Positions 21,672-30,706 of a stretch of DNA of 64,000 bases are shown piece after piece (position 1 is the stretch's first letter; every line of letters starts with the position of its first letter). The translations under genes and the position numbers were made by a program. This DNA is from DASYTH01 sp035762905. Its GTDB lineage: Bacteria > Actinomycetota > Actinomycetes > Mycobacteriales > Pseudonocardiaceae. Where the stretch lies: NCBI RefSeq assembly GCF_035762905.1, contig NZ_DASUCC010000131.1, positions 89,488 to 153,487 of the forward strand, in the 5' to 3' direction. The notes under the pieces were generated by a model that made no database searches, had not been told where the DNA came from, and was given only the letters and a program-made list of their open reading frames with translations.

Positions 21672-23111
21672 TCAACACGTGCGGTCGTGCCAGGGGCGGA
21701 TGCCGGTGGTGAGGAAGGTGGTGACGGTGTTGTCACCGCAGGGGTTGCCGTTGGCGACGTAGGCGTTGTGGCCGCCGGAGTCGACGATGACGATGCGGGC
21801 CCGGTGCAGGAGGGCGAGCCGCATGTGCAGGGCGCCGACGAGCGGGGTGGCCGGGTCGCGGCGGTTCTGGATCATGAGGATGTTGGCCGGACCGGTGGCG
21901 GCGATGCGGGTGGCCGGTTCGGCGGGTCGGTGCGGCCAGAAGGCGCACGGGCGGATGTTGACCGGCATGCCGTCGGTCAGCGGGTAGGTGATCCGGTTGC
22001 GGGCGACCGCGCCGGCGTGGTCCTGCTCTGGTCCCGGCCAGGCCACGTCGTTGCAGGCGGTGGCGGTCTGTACGGCGATGAGGTTCTCGAACACGGCGGG
22101 CGGGGGAAGTGGGATGGCCGGGGCCGGGGCGCCGGTCGCCGCGGCCTGCAGGAACGCGGCGAGTTGAGGGAACCTGGCATCGGACTCGAGCGAGTTGAAC
22201 ATGACGGCGCGCAGGTTGGCGCCGGTGAGGTCGGGGCGCGGGTTGCGGTCCAGTGCTTCGCCGAGGCGCAGATAGTTGTCCCGCACGGCTTCGGGTGTGC
22301 CGCCGAGAGCGGGGTGGTTGGCAACGGCCCACGCGGCGAAGTCGGGGAAACGGTCCTCGGCGCCCCGGCCGAAGTTCGCGCTCCAGCCGCGCGCGACCCG
22401 GTGCGGATCGGGATCGCTGGAGCTGTCCAGGACCGTCCGATCGGTGCGCTCGGGGAACATCGTGGCGTACACCGCGCCGACGTAGGTCCCGTAGGACACG
22501 CCCCAATAGGACAGTCGGGTCTCGCCGAGTGCCTGGCGGATCCGATCGATGTCGCGGGCTTCGTTGCGGGTGCTGATGTGCCGGATCAGCGCTCCACCGT
22601 TGCGGATGCACGCCTCGGCGATCCGGCGGGCGCGATCGACGTTCGCGGAGACGTCGCCGCCCGGGCCGGGCCAGGGGTGGAGCACGGTCGGGTGGGAGTC
22701 CCGCGGTTCCAGGCCGCAGGAGACCGGCGTGCTGTGCCCGACGCCGCGCGGGTCGAACCCGACGATGTCATAGCGGTCCAGCACCGATTGCGGCAGCCGC
22801 AGGCCGTGCGTGCTCGGCCGCGCCAGCCCGGAACCCCCTGGCCCGCCAGGAACCAACAACAGCACCCCTCGGCGCGCCTGCGGGGTGGCCGAGCGAATCC
22901 GGGAGACCGCAAGGGAAATCTCCGCACCCCCGGCCGAGCCGTAGTCCAGCGGAACCCGCACCGTCGCGCACTCCTGCCGCGCGTCCAGCACCACCCCCGG
23001 TGTGGCCGGGCACGGCCCCCACACCAGACCGGGCGCCGCCGCCGCCCCGACCGGCAGGCCGGACCCGACCAGCAAGGCCACCAACGCCGTTACCCCCACG
23101 ATTCCCCTCAT
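21672..23111 (-). CDS. Secreted tripeptidyl-aminopeptidase-like alpha/beta hydrolase
   Basis: A 479-residue exported hydrolase of the SlpD/SlpE-TAP type (peptidase S33). It has an N-terminal signal peptide (residues ~1-26), the oxyanion-hole motif LVPGGPGGSG at ~87-96, nucleophile Ser206 in GVSYGT, and a C-terminal TAP-like segment with RRDPATPL (acid) and SGGHNAYV (histidine). Such enzymes remove short N-terminal peptides outside the cell. The ATG at 23111 is preferred because the hydrophobic signal starts right after it; a TTG 18 bp upstream is possible. Confidence 0.88.
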   Translation of the reverse strand: MRGIVGVTALVALLVGSGLPVGAAAAPGLVWGPCPATPGVVLDARQECATVRVPLDYGSAGGAEISLAVSRIRSATPQARRGVLLLVPGGPGGSGLARPSTHGLRLPQSVLDRYDIVGFDPRGVGHSTPVSCGLEPRDSHPTVLHPWPGPGGDVSANVDRARRIAEACIRNGGALIRHISTRNEARDIDRIRQALGETRLSYWGVSYGTYVGAVYATMFPERTDRTVLDSSSDPDPHRVARGWSANFGRGAEDRFPDFAAWAVANHPALGGTPEAVRDNYLRLGEALDRNPRPDLTGANLRAVMFNSLESDARFPQLAAFLQAAATGAPAPAIPLPPPAVFENLIAVQTATACNDVAWPGPEQDHAGAVARNRITYPLTDGMPVNIRPCAFWPHRPAEPATRIAATGPANILMIQNRRDPATPLVGALHMRLALLHRARIVIVDSGGHNAYVANGNPCGDNTVTTFLTTGIRPWHDRTC

Positions 23112-23172
23112 GCGGCACAGTGTCGGCAACCAGGCGTGCGGGCGACCATCCGGCTAGCCCCCGTCTTGCCAC

Positions 23173-23178
23173 TATCGT
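23173..23178 (+). promoter_or_regulatory. -10 element of a probable leaderless promoter
   Basis: TATCGT is followed by exactly 7 nt and then the GTG of the HD-domain gene. This is the geometry of a leaderless actinobacterial transcript, with transcription starting at the start codon. Confidence 0.5.
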
Positions 23179-23185
23179 GGCTGGG

Positions 23186-23785
23186 GTGACCGCTGAGTTG
23201 CCGCACCGTGCGATGACCGATTCCGGAGGTCTGGCCCTGCGCCCGTTGCCGACCGGTGCCGCGCTTCTGCTGGAGCAGTTGGCGGCCCCGCCTCGGTTGG
23301 TCGCGCACCTGCGCGCGGTTCACGATGTGGCTTGCCAACTGACGGACTGGGTCCAGCAGCACTATCCCGATGTGACGTTCGATCGGGACGCGGTGTTGTT
23401 CGGTGCGGCCACGCACGACATCGGGAAGGTCGTGCATCCCAACGAGCTGTCCGGGCCGGGATCGGCTCATGAGCAGGCCGGCTATGAGCTGTTGCTGGAT
23501 CGTGGCGTCGAGGAGAACCTGGCGCGGTTCGCGCGGACGCACGCGTCGTGGACGACCGCCGGGGTGGGCGTGGAAGACCTGTTGGTCAGCCTCGCCGACA
23601 AGGTGTGGAAGGCCAAGCGCGTTGCGGACCTGGAGCAGCTGGTGACCGAACGCCTGACGGCCGCGAGCGGCCAGCAGCCCTGGGAGGCGTTCCTGGCGTT
23701 GGACGATGTCGTTGACCGGATCGCGGCTGACGCCGACCTCAGGCTGGCGTTCCAGGCGAGCTATCCGATCGCGGTGGGTAGCTGA
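23186..23785 (+). CDS. HD-domain phosphohydrolase
   Basis: A 199-residue cytoplasmic protein with a metal-dependent HD fold: His46, the His77-Asp78 pair in THDIGK, His95-Glu96, and a later Asp in ADKVW. HD proteins hydrolyse phosphate esters or nucleotides; the substrate is not predictable here. The GTG at 23186 is chosen because a TANNNT element lies 7 bp upstream; a longer open frame starting at 23000 overlaps the divergent hydrolase gene and is rich in Pro/Arg, as expected for non-coding sequence. Confidence 0.8.
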   Translation: MTAELPHRAMTDSGGLALRPLPTGAALLLEQLAAPPRLVAHLRAVHDVACQLTDWVQQHYPDVTFDRDAVLFGAATHDIGKVVHPNELSGPGSAHEQAGYELLLDRGVEENLARFARTHASWTTAGVGVEDLLVSLADKVWKAKRVADLEQLVTERLTAASGQQPWEAFLALDDVVDRIAADADLRLAFQASYPIAVGS

Positions 23786-23807
23786 ACCCGACCGGGTCGT
23801 CGCCGCG

Positions 23808-24221
23808 CTAGATGAGATCGCCGGGTGGGTGGGCGACGGCTTCCTTGAACAGGCTGACCAGGGTGTCCCGGTCCAGGTCGGACAGTCGTCTGAAGCGGAT
23901 GCAGCTTTTGCCGACGGAAGCGTTGGGCAGGCGGGGGGCGTAGCTCTCGGCGAGGTAACCGCCGGGCGGGCCGCCGGTGACGTAGAGGGAGACGTAGCGC
24001 TTGTTGCTGGCGAACGAGATGACCGCCGAGTCGCCCTCGCGGCCGGAGGCGTAGCGGTAGTGGTAGGCACCGTAGGCCGGGATGCCGAACCGCATGGTCG
24101 GCTCCAGCTCCGGAACCGCGCCGCGGATCAGCTCGTGCAGGGCGCGCAGGTCGGTGCGGCGCGGCTCGGGAAGGGCGTCGAGGTACTCGTCGTGGGTGGT
24201 GGCGTCGGATATTCCGTACAT
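23808..24221 (-). CDS. DUF1801 (YdhG-like) protein
   Basis: A 137-residue cytoplasmic protein of the DUF1801/YdhG family, recognisable from LRALHELIRGAVPELEPTM, the FGIPAYG turn, SFASNKRYVSLY and the C-terminal KSCIRFRRLSDLD strand. The biochemical role of the family is not established. It converges with the HD gene (22 bp apart) and is divergent from the serine protease gene. Confidence 0.85.
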   Translation of the reverse strand: MYGISDATTHDEYLDALPEPRRTDLRALHELIRGAVPELEPTMRFGIPAYGAYHYRYASGREGDSAVISFASNKRYVSLYVTGGPPGGYLAESYAPRLPNASVGKSCIRFRRLSDLDRDTLVSLFKEAVAHPPGDLI

Positions 24222-24338
24222 GCGCCCAGGCGATCACATCGAGTGGCAATTGTCATCACTCCGGAAGCGGTATGGCCTCGCGGACCGTGATGTTAGTTTC
24301 TGGCGTATTGACCCATTAGTTGGGAGGGTGGTAACGCG

Positions 24339-25307
24339 ATGAGGCGAACGGTCTGGTTATCGGCGATCGTGCTGGCGGCGGCCGTGGTGGCCGGTCCCGG
24401 GGTGACGGCCGCGGCGGAACCGGCCGCGACGCCGACGGTGCACCTGGGTGCCACGACCCAGGCCGAGGCGGCCGCGGTGGCGGCGTTCTGGACGCCGGAG
24501 CGGATGCGGCAGGCGGTGCCGCTGGACAGCCTGCTCGACCCGGTGGACGCCAAGCGGCTCAGTCCGGACGTGGCCCGCGGAGCACCCCAGGTGGTCGCGC
24601 CGACCCCGGCCGACGTGACCCCGCTGGCCTTCCCGAACGGCGGGTCCGCGTGGACCGGTGCCGGCGCGGTGGTCAACACCGCCGGGCGGGTGTTCTTCAC
24701 CTTCCAGGGCCGCACCGCCTCGTGCAGCGGCAACGCGGTGACCAGCGCGAACCGCAGCACGGTGATCACCGCCGGGCACTGCGTGAAGCTGGAGGGCAGC
24801 TTCCACACCAACTGGACGTTCGTGCCCGCCTACAACAACGGCACCGCCCCGTTCGGCACCTGGACGGCGCGGGCGACGATGGCCACGCCGCAGTGGGTGG
24901 CCACCGAGGACATCAATTTCGACATCGGCGCCGCGGTGGTCAACCCGCTGAACGGGCAGAACCTGACCGACGTGGTCGGCGCACAGGGCGTCGCGTTCAA
25001 CCAGCCCCGTGCGGCGGCCACCTACGCGTTCGGCTGGCCGGCGGCAGCGCCCTACGACGGCACCCGGATGATCTACTGCAGCGGCAACACGTTCAACGCC
25101 TTCCTGAGCACCGGCCTCGGCATGACCTGCAACATGACCGGTGGCGCCAGCGGCGGACCGTGGCTGCGCCAGTTCAGTGAGGCGAGCGGCACCGGGCTGG
25201 TGAACTCGGTGAACAGCTACAAGATCAATTTCTTCCCGATGTGGATGTTCGGCCCGTTCTTCGGGGCGGACGCCCAGAACCTCTACAACGCGGCCCAGGC
25301 GGCCTGA
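24339..25307 (+). CDS. Secreted trypsin-like serine peptidase
   Basis: A 322-residue exported S1/V8-type protease. Signal peptide residues 1-26; a propeptide-like region to ~100; then the chymotrypsin fold with His147 (TAGHC), Asp195 (NFDIG) and Ser271 (GGASGGPW). Cysteine pairs flank His147 and Ser271. It probably degrades proteins outside the cell. The ATG is preceded by GGGAGG at about 10 bp. It is a single-gene unit. Confidence 0.9.
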   Translation: MRRTVWLSAIVLAAAVVAGPGVTAAAEPAATPTVHLGATTQAEAAAVAAFWTPERMRQAVPLDSLLDPVDAKRLSPDVARGAPQVVAPTPADVTPLAFPNGGSAWTGAGAVVNTAGRVFFTFQGRTASCSGNAVTSANRSTVITAGHCVKLEGSFHTNWTFVPAYNNGTAPFGTWTARATMATPQWVATEDINFDIGAAVVNPLNGQNLTDVVGAQGVAFNQPRAAATYAFGWPAAAPYDGTRMIYCSGNTFNAFLSTGLGMTCNMTGGASGGPWLRQFSEASGTGLVNSVNSYKINFFPMWMFGPFFGADAQNLYNAAQAA

Positions 25308-25318
25308 CGCGGGCGTCG

Positions 25319-25324
25319 TAGGCT
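25319..25324 (+). promoter_or_regulatory. -10 element of a probable leaderless promoter
   Basis: TAGGCT, then 7 nt, then the GTG of the DUF2461 gene. The same hexamer and spacing precede pyk at 26071. Confidence 0.55.
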
Positions 25325-25331
25325 CTCCGCC

Positions 25332-25994
25332 GTGAGCTTCACCGGATTCGGCGAGCACGCCATCGACTTCTTCGACGGGCTGGCGGCGGACAACTCCAAG
25401 CCGTACTGGGAGGACAACAAGGCGATCTACACCTCCGACGTGCGGCAGCCGATGGAGGCGCTGCTGGCCGCGCTGGAGAAGGAGTTCTGCGGCGAGTTCG
25501 GGTCGGCGAAGGTGTTCCGGCCGTACCGGGACGTGCGGTTCGGCCGGGACAAGAGCCCGTACAAGACCGAGTGCGGCGGCGTGATCGAGCGGAGCAGGGG
25601 AGCGGGCGCCTACTACGTCGAGGTCGGCCCGCGCGGACTCCGGGTCGGCGGCGGCTGCTTCCACCTGGAGTCCGACCAGCTCGCCCGGTACCGCACGGCG
25701 GTGGCCGACGACATCCGGGGCAAGCGGCTGGCCGCGATCCTGGACAAGCTGGCCAAACGCGACTGGGAGATCAAAGGCGACCAGCTGCGCAGCCGGCCGC
25801 GCGGTTACCCGGCCGACCACCCGCGTATCGACCTGTTGCGCTACCGCTCGGTCTACGCGGTGCGGGTCTGGGAGCCGGACGACGTGCTGCACGAGCGGGC
25901 CTGCCTGGACCGGGTGCGCAAGGCGTTCCGCGAGCTGCGGCCGTTCAACGAGTGGGCCGCCGACCACGTTGGAGTGAGCGAACCCAGCAGGTAG
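25332..25994 (+). CDS. DUF2461 (TIGR02453) family protein
   Basis: A 220-residue cytoplasmic protein of the DUF2461 family: N-terminal FFDGLAADNSKPYWEDNK, then FRPYRDVRFGRDKSPYKTE and YYVEVGPRGLRVGGGC, all typical of the family. Function unknown. The GTG start at 25332 is supported by the TAGGCT element 7 bp upstream (leaderless geometry). Confidence 0.9.
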   Translation: MSFTGFGEHAIDFFDGLAADNSKPYWEDNKAIYTSDVRQPMEALLAALEKEFCGEFGSAKVFRPYRDVRFGRDKSPYKTECGGVIERSRGAGAYYVEVGPRGLRVGGGCFHLESDQLARYRTAVADDIRGKRLAAILDKLAKRDWEIKGDQLRSRPRGYPADHPRIDLLRYRSVYAVRVWEPDDVLHERACLDRVRKAFRELRPFNEWAADHVGVSEPSR

Positions 25995-26070
25995 CACGGT
26001 TTCCCTGATGTGCACTGAACCGAAACCAAGCTACCAGCGGGTACTTCGGGATCGTTCCAGCAAACGGGTC

Positions 26071-26076
26071 TAGGCT
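26071..26076 (+). promoter_or_regulatory. -10 element of the probable leaderless pyk promoter
   Basis: TAGGCT ends 8 nt before the GTG start of pyk, so the transcript would begin at or next to the start codon. Confidence 0.5.
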
Positions 26077-26084
26077 CCCTACCC

Positions 26085-27509
26085 GTGAACCGTCGCGCGA
26101 AAATCGTCTGCACCCTCGGCCCGGCCACGTCCACTCCGAAGCGGGTGGCCGAGCTGGTGGCCGCGGGGATGGACGTCGCCAGGATGAACTTCAGCCACGG
26201 CAGCCGGTCGGACCACAAGCAGGTCTACGACCTGGTCCGGGCCGCCTCCGACGAGACCGGTCACGCCGTGGGCATCCTCGCCGACCTGCAGGGACCGAAG
26301 ATCCGGCTGGGCACGTTCGCCGCCGGTCCGGTCGAGTGGAAGACCGGCGAGATCGTACGGATCACGGTGGAGGACGTGGCCGGCACGCACGACCGGGTGT
26401 CCACCACCTACAAGGGCCTGGCCCGGGACGCCAAGCCGGGCGACCGGTTACTCGTCGACGACGGCAAGGTCGGCCTCGAGGTCCGCGAGGTCACCGGTCA
26501 GGACGTGGTCGCCGAGGTCACCGAGGGCGGTCCGGTCAGCAACAACAAGGGGATCTCCTTGCCGGGCATGGATGTCTCCATTCCCGCACTGTCCGAAAAG
26601 GACATTGAGGACCTGGAGTTCGCGCTGCAGCTCGGAGTGGACTTCATCGCCCTGTCGTTCGTCCGCTCACCGGCCGACATCGACCTGGTGCACCAGGTGA
26701 TGGACCGGGTCGGCCGGGGCCGCGTCCCGGTGATCGCCAAGCTGGAGAAGCCGGAGGCGGTGAGCAACCTCGAGGCCATCGTGCTGGCCTTCGACGGGAT
26801 CATGGTGGCCCGCGGCGACCTCGGCGTCGAGCTGCCGCTCGAGCAGGTACCGCTGGTGCAGAAGCGGGCCATCCAGATCGCCCGGGAGAACGCCAAGCCG
26901 GTCGTGGTGGCCACCCAGATGCTCGAGTCGATGATCAACAACTCCCGGCCGACCAGAGCCGAGGCGTCCGATGTGGCCAATGCCGTGCTGGACGGCGCGG
27001 ACGCGCTGATGCTCTCCGGCGAGACCAGCGTCGGCCAGTATCCGATCGAGTCCGTGCGCACCATGGGCCGGATCATCCAGGCGGTGGAGCAGGAGTCCAC
27101 TGTGGTGCCGCCGCTGTCGCACGTGCCGCGCACCAAGCGCGGCGTGATCTCCTACGCCGCCAGGGACATCGGCGAGCGGCTCAACGCCAAGGCGCTGGTC
27201 GCCTTCACCCAGTCCGGGGACACCGTGCGCCGGCTGGCCCGGCTGCACACCCCGTTGCCGCTGCTGGCGTTCACGCCGGAGCAGAGCGTGCGCAGCCAGC
27301 TCGCGATGACCTGGGGCACCGAGACGTTCATCGTGCCGAGTGTGGACTCCACCGACCAGATGGTTCGCCAGGTGGACAGTTCGATGCTCAGCATCGGGCG
27401 CTACCAGCCCGGCGATCTGGTGGTGATCGTGGCCGGGTCGCCGCCGGGGACGATCGGCTCGACTAACCTCATCCGCGTGCACCGGCTCGGCGAGGAGGAC
27501 CACGCCTGA
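26085..27509 (+). CDS. pyk: Pyruvate kinase
   Basis: Last step of glycolysis: phosphoenolpyruvate + ADP to pyruvate + ATP. The 474-residue length is standard. Visible motifs are KIVCTLGPATST at the N terminus, ARMNFSHG, the active-site signature IAKLEKPEAV near residue 220, and TQMLESMINNSRPTRAEASDVANA-type helix (split by position 280-303). The C-terminal allosteric domain is present. tesB follows after 15 bp. The pyk-tesB pair downstream of the trpA-lgt region is a known actinobacterial order. Confidence 0.97.
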   Translation: MNRRAKIVCTLGPATSTPKRVAELVAAGMDVARMNFSHGSRSDHKQVYDLVRAASDETGHAVGILADLQGPKIRLGTFAAGPVEWKTGEIVRITVEDVAGTHDRVSTTYKGLARDAKPGDRLLVDDGKVGLEVREVTGQDVVAEVTEGGPVSNNKGISLPGMDVSIPALSEKDIEDLEFALQLGVDFIALSFVRSPADIDLVHQVMDRVGRGRVPVIAKLEKPEAVSNLEAIVLAFDGIMVARGDLGVELPLEQVPLVQKRAIQIARENAKPVVVATQMLESMINNSRPTRAEASDVANAVLDGADALMLSGETSVGQYPIESVRTMGRIIQAVEQESTVVPPLSHVPRTKRGVISYAARDIGERLNAKALVAFTQSGDTVRRLARLHTPLPLLAFTPEQSVRSQLAMTWGTETFIVPSVDSTDQMVRQVDSSMLSIGRYQPGDLVVIVAGSPPGTIGSTNLIRVHRLGEEDHA

Positions 27510-27524
27510 GGTGAAGGGAGCCCG

Positions 27525-28412
27525 ATGGCGGTGGCAGAGGACGGTCCGGCTGTCGCGCAACCGGTGCTGGACCGGCTGATCGCGCTGCTGGACCTGGAGC
27601 GCATCGAGGAGAACATCTTTCGCGGGGTGAGCCCGGCAGACGCCACGGTCCGGGTGTTCGGCGGACAGGTGGCCGGGCAGGCGCTGGTGGCGGCCGGCCG
27701 GACGGTGCCGCCGGAGCGCAAGGTGCATTCGCTGCACGCCTACTTCATCCGGCCGGGCGACCCGAGCGTGCCGATCGTGTACGACGTGGACCGGATCCGC
27801 GACGGGCGCTCGTTCACCACCCGGCGCGTGGTGGCGATCCAGCACGGCAAGGCGATCTTCGCGCTGTCCGCGTCGTTCCAGCTCGAGGAGCCCGGCCTGG
27901 ATCACGGCGAGCCGATGCCGGACGTGCCCGGCCCGGAGGAGCTGCCGACCCGGCTGGAGAGCCTTGGCGAGCTGGCCGAGAAGCTGGGCCGCGCGGCCAC
28001 CGTGCCGCGCCCGATCGACATCCGGTACGTGACCGAGCCGCCGTGGCGCTCCCGGGACCGCGGCCCGCGCCCGGAGGCCCGCAGCCAGGTCTGGATGCGT
28101 GCCGACGGCACGCTGCCGGACGACCCGCTGCTGCACGTCTGCGTGCTGACCTACGCCTCGGACATGACGCTGCTGGACGCGGTGCTGGCCCGGCACGGGG
28201 TGTACTGGGGCACCGACAAGGTGATCGGCGCGAGCCTGGACCACGCGCTGTGGTTCCACCGGCCGTTCCGGGCCGACGAGTGGTTCCTCTACGACTGCCA
28301 GTCGCCAAGCGCGTCCAACGCCCGGGGCCTGGCCACCGGCCGGTTCTTCGCCCGGGACGGCCGGCTGATCGCGACCGTGGTGCAGGAGGGCCTGCTGCGC
28401 GTGCTGCGTTAA
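27525..28412 (+). CDS. tesB: Acyl-CoA thioesterase II
   Basis: A double-hotdog thioesterase of 295 residues that hydrolyses medium- to long-chain acyl-CoA. The N-terminal hotdog carries FGGQVAGQALVAAGRTV and the C-terminal hotdog ASLDHALWFHRPFRADEW and SARGLATGRFF-like motif (here NARGLATGRFF). It lies 15 bp after pyk on the same strand with a GAAGGGAG ribosome-binding site and is probably co-transcribed. Confidence 0.93.
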   Translation: MAVAEDGPAVAQPVLDRLIALLDLERIEENIFRGVSPADATVRVFGGQVAGQALVAAGRTVPPERKVHSLHAYFIRPGDPSVPIVYDVDRIRDGRSFTTRRVVAIQHGKAIFALSASFQLEEPGLDHGEPMPDVPGPEELPTRLESLGELAEKLGRAATVPRPIDIRYVTEPPWRSRDRGPRPEARSQVWMRADGTLPDDPLLHVCVLTYASDMTLLDAVLARHGVYWGTDKVIGASLDHALWFHRPFRADEWFLYDCQSPSASNARGLATGRFFARDGRLIATVVQEGLLRVLR

Positions 28413-28489
28413 GTCAGTGATTGTCTTAGCGAGACCATAGTAGGAAAATCTTCGCCTACAGGGTTTCCCTCGGACTGGCTGGAGCGCTC

Positions 28490-30022
28490 ATGCGGCGGTC
28501 ATTGCGTTATCTGACAGGAGTTCTGGTTGCGGTCACCGCCGTCGCGGTCGGGGCGGGGGCGCCGGTGTCCGCCCAGGACCGCGACCCGCTTGCCGGCGAC
28601 CTGGACGCGATCCTGGCCAACCCCGGACTGGCCGGCGCCGACGTCGCGCTGGTGGTGCGCGGCGCGGACGGCACCGAGCTGTACCGGCGCGGCAGCGACC
28701 GGCGCCAGCAACCGGCGTCCAACGCCAAACTGGTGACCTCGGCCGCGGCGCTCGAGGTGCTCGGGCCGGACTACCGGTTCAGCACCACCGCGGGCGCGAC
28801 CGGCCGGATCACCGGGACGGTGCTGCACGGCGATCTTTACCTGCGCGGCACCGGCGACCCGACCATGCTGGCCGCGGACTACGACGCCCTGGCGGCGCGG
28901 GTCGCGGCCAGCGGCGTCCGGCTGGTGACCGGGAACCTGGTGGCCGACGACACCTGGTTCGACGGCGTGCGGCTCGGCTCCAGCTGGGCCTGGGACGACG
29001 AGCCGTTCTACTACGACGCCCAGGTGTCCGCGCTGACCGCCGCGCCGGACGCCGACTACGACGCCGGGTCGGTGATCGTGCGGGTCACGCCGTCCACGCC
29101 GGGCGCACCCGCGACCGTCGAGACCGTGCCGCCGACCGACCACGTCCGGATCGTCAGCACCGCGGTCACCGGCGCCGCCGGCTCCGGCACCGACGTCTCG
29201 GTGGATCGCGAGCACGGCACCAACACGATCACGGTCGCCGGCTCGGTGGCCGCCGGGGCGAGCCCGGTGCAGGAGTGGATGGCGGTGTGGGATCCGACCG
29301 GCTATGCCGCATCGCTGTTCCGGGCCGCGCTGCGGGCCCACGGCGTGCGCGTGCTCGGGCGCACGACCCGGGCGGCCACCCCGCCGGACGCGCGCACACT
29401 CGCCGACCGGCGGTCGATGCCGCTGTCCGAGCTGCTGGTGCCGTTCCTCAAGCTGAGCAACAACCTGCACGCCGAGATCCTGATGAAGGCGATGGGGCGG
29501 GCCCGGTCCGGCCAGGGCAGCTGGACCGCCGGTGTGGCCGCGGTCAACTCGGTGTTGCCCGGTCTCGGCATCGACCCGGCCCGGCTGTTCCTGGTGGACG
29601 GTTCCGGGCTGTCCCGAATGGACCACATCTCGCCCGACCAGCTCACCGCGCTGCTGCTGGCCGCGCGGGCCAAGCCGTGGTTCGGCGTCTGGTACGACGC
29701 GCTGCCGGTGGCCGGCGTGCCGGACCGGATGGTGGGCGGCACGCTGCGCAACCGGATGCGGGGAACACCGGCCGCGGGCAACGTGCACGCCAAGACCGGT
29801 TCGCTCACCGGGGTCAGCGCGCTGTCCGGCTACGTCACCGCGGCCGACGGCCGGTTGCTGGTGTTCTCCATGGTGACCAACAACTCCGTCGGGGTGAGCC
29901 TGCGGCCGATCGAGGACGCGGTGGCGGTCCGGCTGGCCTCGCCTGCGGGGTCGGCGGTCACCGCCCGGTCCGCGCCGGACGGGCCCGAGGGCCTGGAATG
30001 CAGCTGGCTCAAGGCCTGTTGA
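28490..30022 (+). CDS. dacB: D-alanyl-D-alanine carboxypeptidase/endopeptidase (PBP4 type)
   Basis: An exported class C penicillin-binding protein of 510 residues that trims or cuts peptidoglycan cross-links. The signal peptide ends near AQA-like cleavage (SAQD, residue ~29). Catalytic motifs are Ser77-x-x-Lys80 (SNAK), SNN near 322 and KTG near 435. The long insertion between SxxK and SNN is the PBP4 hallmark. It is followed by a cluster of strong hairpins. Confidence 0.93.
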   Translation: MRRSLRYLTGVLVAVTAVAVGAGAPVSAQDRDPLAGDLDAILANPGLAGADVALVVRGADGTELYRRGSDRRQQPASNAKLVTSAAALEVLGPDYRFSTTAGATGRITGTVLHGDLYLRGTGDPTMLAADYDALAARVAASGVRLVTGNLVADDTWFDGVRLGSSWAWDDEPFYYDAQVSALTAAPDADYDAGSVIVRVTPSTPGAPATVETVPPTDHVRIVSTAVTGAAGSGTDVSVDREHGTNTITVAGSVAAGASPVQEWMAVWDPTGYAASLFRAALRAHGVRVLGRTTRAATPPDARTLADRRSMPLSELLVPFLKLSNNLHAEILMKAMGRARSGQGSWTAGVAAVNSVLPGLGIDPARLFLVDGSGLSRMDHISPDQLTALLLAARAKPWFGVWYDALPVAGVPDRMVGGTLRNRMRGTPAAGNVHAKTGSLTGVSALSGYVTAADGRLLVFSMVTNNSVGVSLRPIEDAVAVRLASPAGSAVTARSAPDGPEGLECSWLKAC

Positions 30023-30028
30023 GCCGGG

Positions 30029-30149
30029 GGGCCCGGGACCGATTCGGCGGGAGTCGGTCCCGGGCCCGAACGTCGGGCGACACGGGGGAGATCCGGGAGA
30101 CGGTCGCCCGACACGGGACGCGGGTTGGGGGGCGGGCCCGCGTCCCGTG
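30029..30149. terminator. Cluster of three strong hairpins between convergent genes
   Basis: Three consecutive inverted repeats: 30029-30067 (gggcccgggaccg / cggtcccgggccc), 30072-30112 (gtcgggcgac / gtcgcccgac) and 30112-30149 (cacgggacgcggg / cccgcgtcccgtg). They lie between dacB and the convergent gene at 30166, so they can terminate both. Confidence 0.65.
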
Positions 30150-30165
30150 CTTCGGGGTGTGCGGC

Positions 30166-30522
30166 TCAGGACTTGGTGCCGAGCTGATCGCGCAACTGCG
30201 CCGCGAAGTCGAGCAGGTCGGGCGGGCGCGGATCGTCCTCGGTGACCAGCAGGCGCAGGTGCGCGGTCAGGTAGGCGCGGCAGGGGGCCGGCGCCCGGCC
30301 GAACCGGCGTGGCCGGCAGGTGCGGCAGCGGCCGCGCTCGTCCGGCTCGTGCTCGTCGAGTACCGCCCGCAGTGCGTCGACGATCCGGGGGAGTTCGAGT
30401 CTGACCAGGTCCGCGGCGGCGGCGCCCTCCGCGTGTTGCGAACGTTCGATCACCCCGTCCAGGTATTCGTGCAGCGAGATCCGCAGGTGACCGAAGATGG
30501 AGCCATACACCGAACTGCCCAT
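30166..30522 (-). CDS. Hypothetical protein of the XRE/DUF397 module
   Basis: A 118-residue soluble protein that I cannot assign to a named family. It starts MGSSVYGSIFGHLRISLHEY, is mostly helical, and has a possible metal site CRTCRPRRFGRAPAPC-like stretch (two close Cys, one more Cys further on). The frame stays open up to an ATG at 30717, but codons between 30523 and 30717 have low third-position GC and contain a direct repeat, so I take 30522 as the start. It is divergent from the XRE regulator and may be a partner or target of it. Confidence 0.65.
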   Translation of the reverse strand: MGSSVYGSIFGHLRISLHEYLDGVIERSQHAEGAAAADLVRLELPRIVDALRAVLDEHEPDERGRCRTCRPRRFGRAPAPCRAYLTAHLRLLVTEDDPRPPDLLDFAAQLRDQLGTKS

Positions 30523-30523
30523 C

Positions 30524-30706
30524 CCAATACAGAGAGTGCCCTTGCGACGACCCGGCGTGCGGGCCAGGATCTCCGAGGGCCCGGGGTCGCCGGACTCACG
30601 GAAAACCGTTGAGTCAACAGCAGCTTGCTCCGAGTGATACGCCTTGTGCAAGTTGCAATACCCACCCGGGTGACGCTGAGTTTTAGCAACCTGCCAATAC
30701 CCACCC
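30524..30706. promoter_or_regulatory. Divergent control region with repeated CCAATACCCACCC-type boxes
   Basis: caatacccaccc occurs at 30656-30667 and 30695-30706 (39 bp apart), each preceded by a gcaa..tgc segment; a shorter ccaatac lies at 30524-30530. The region is less GC-rich than its surroundings and separates the divergent genes. Such spaced repeats are a reasonable binding site for the XRE regulator encoded next door (inference). Confidence 0.5.
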
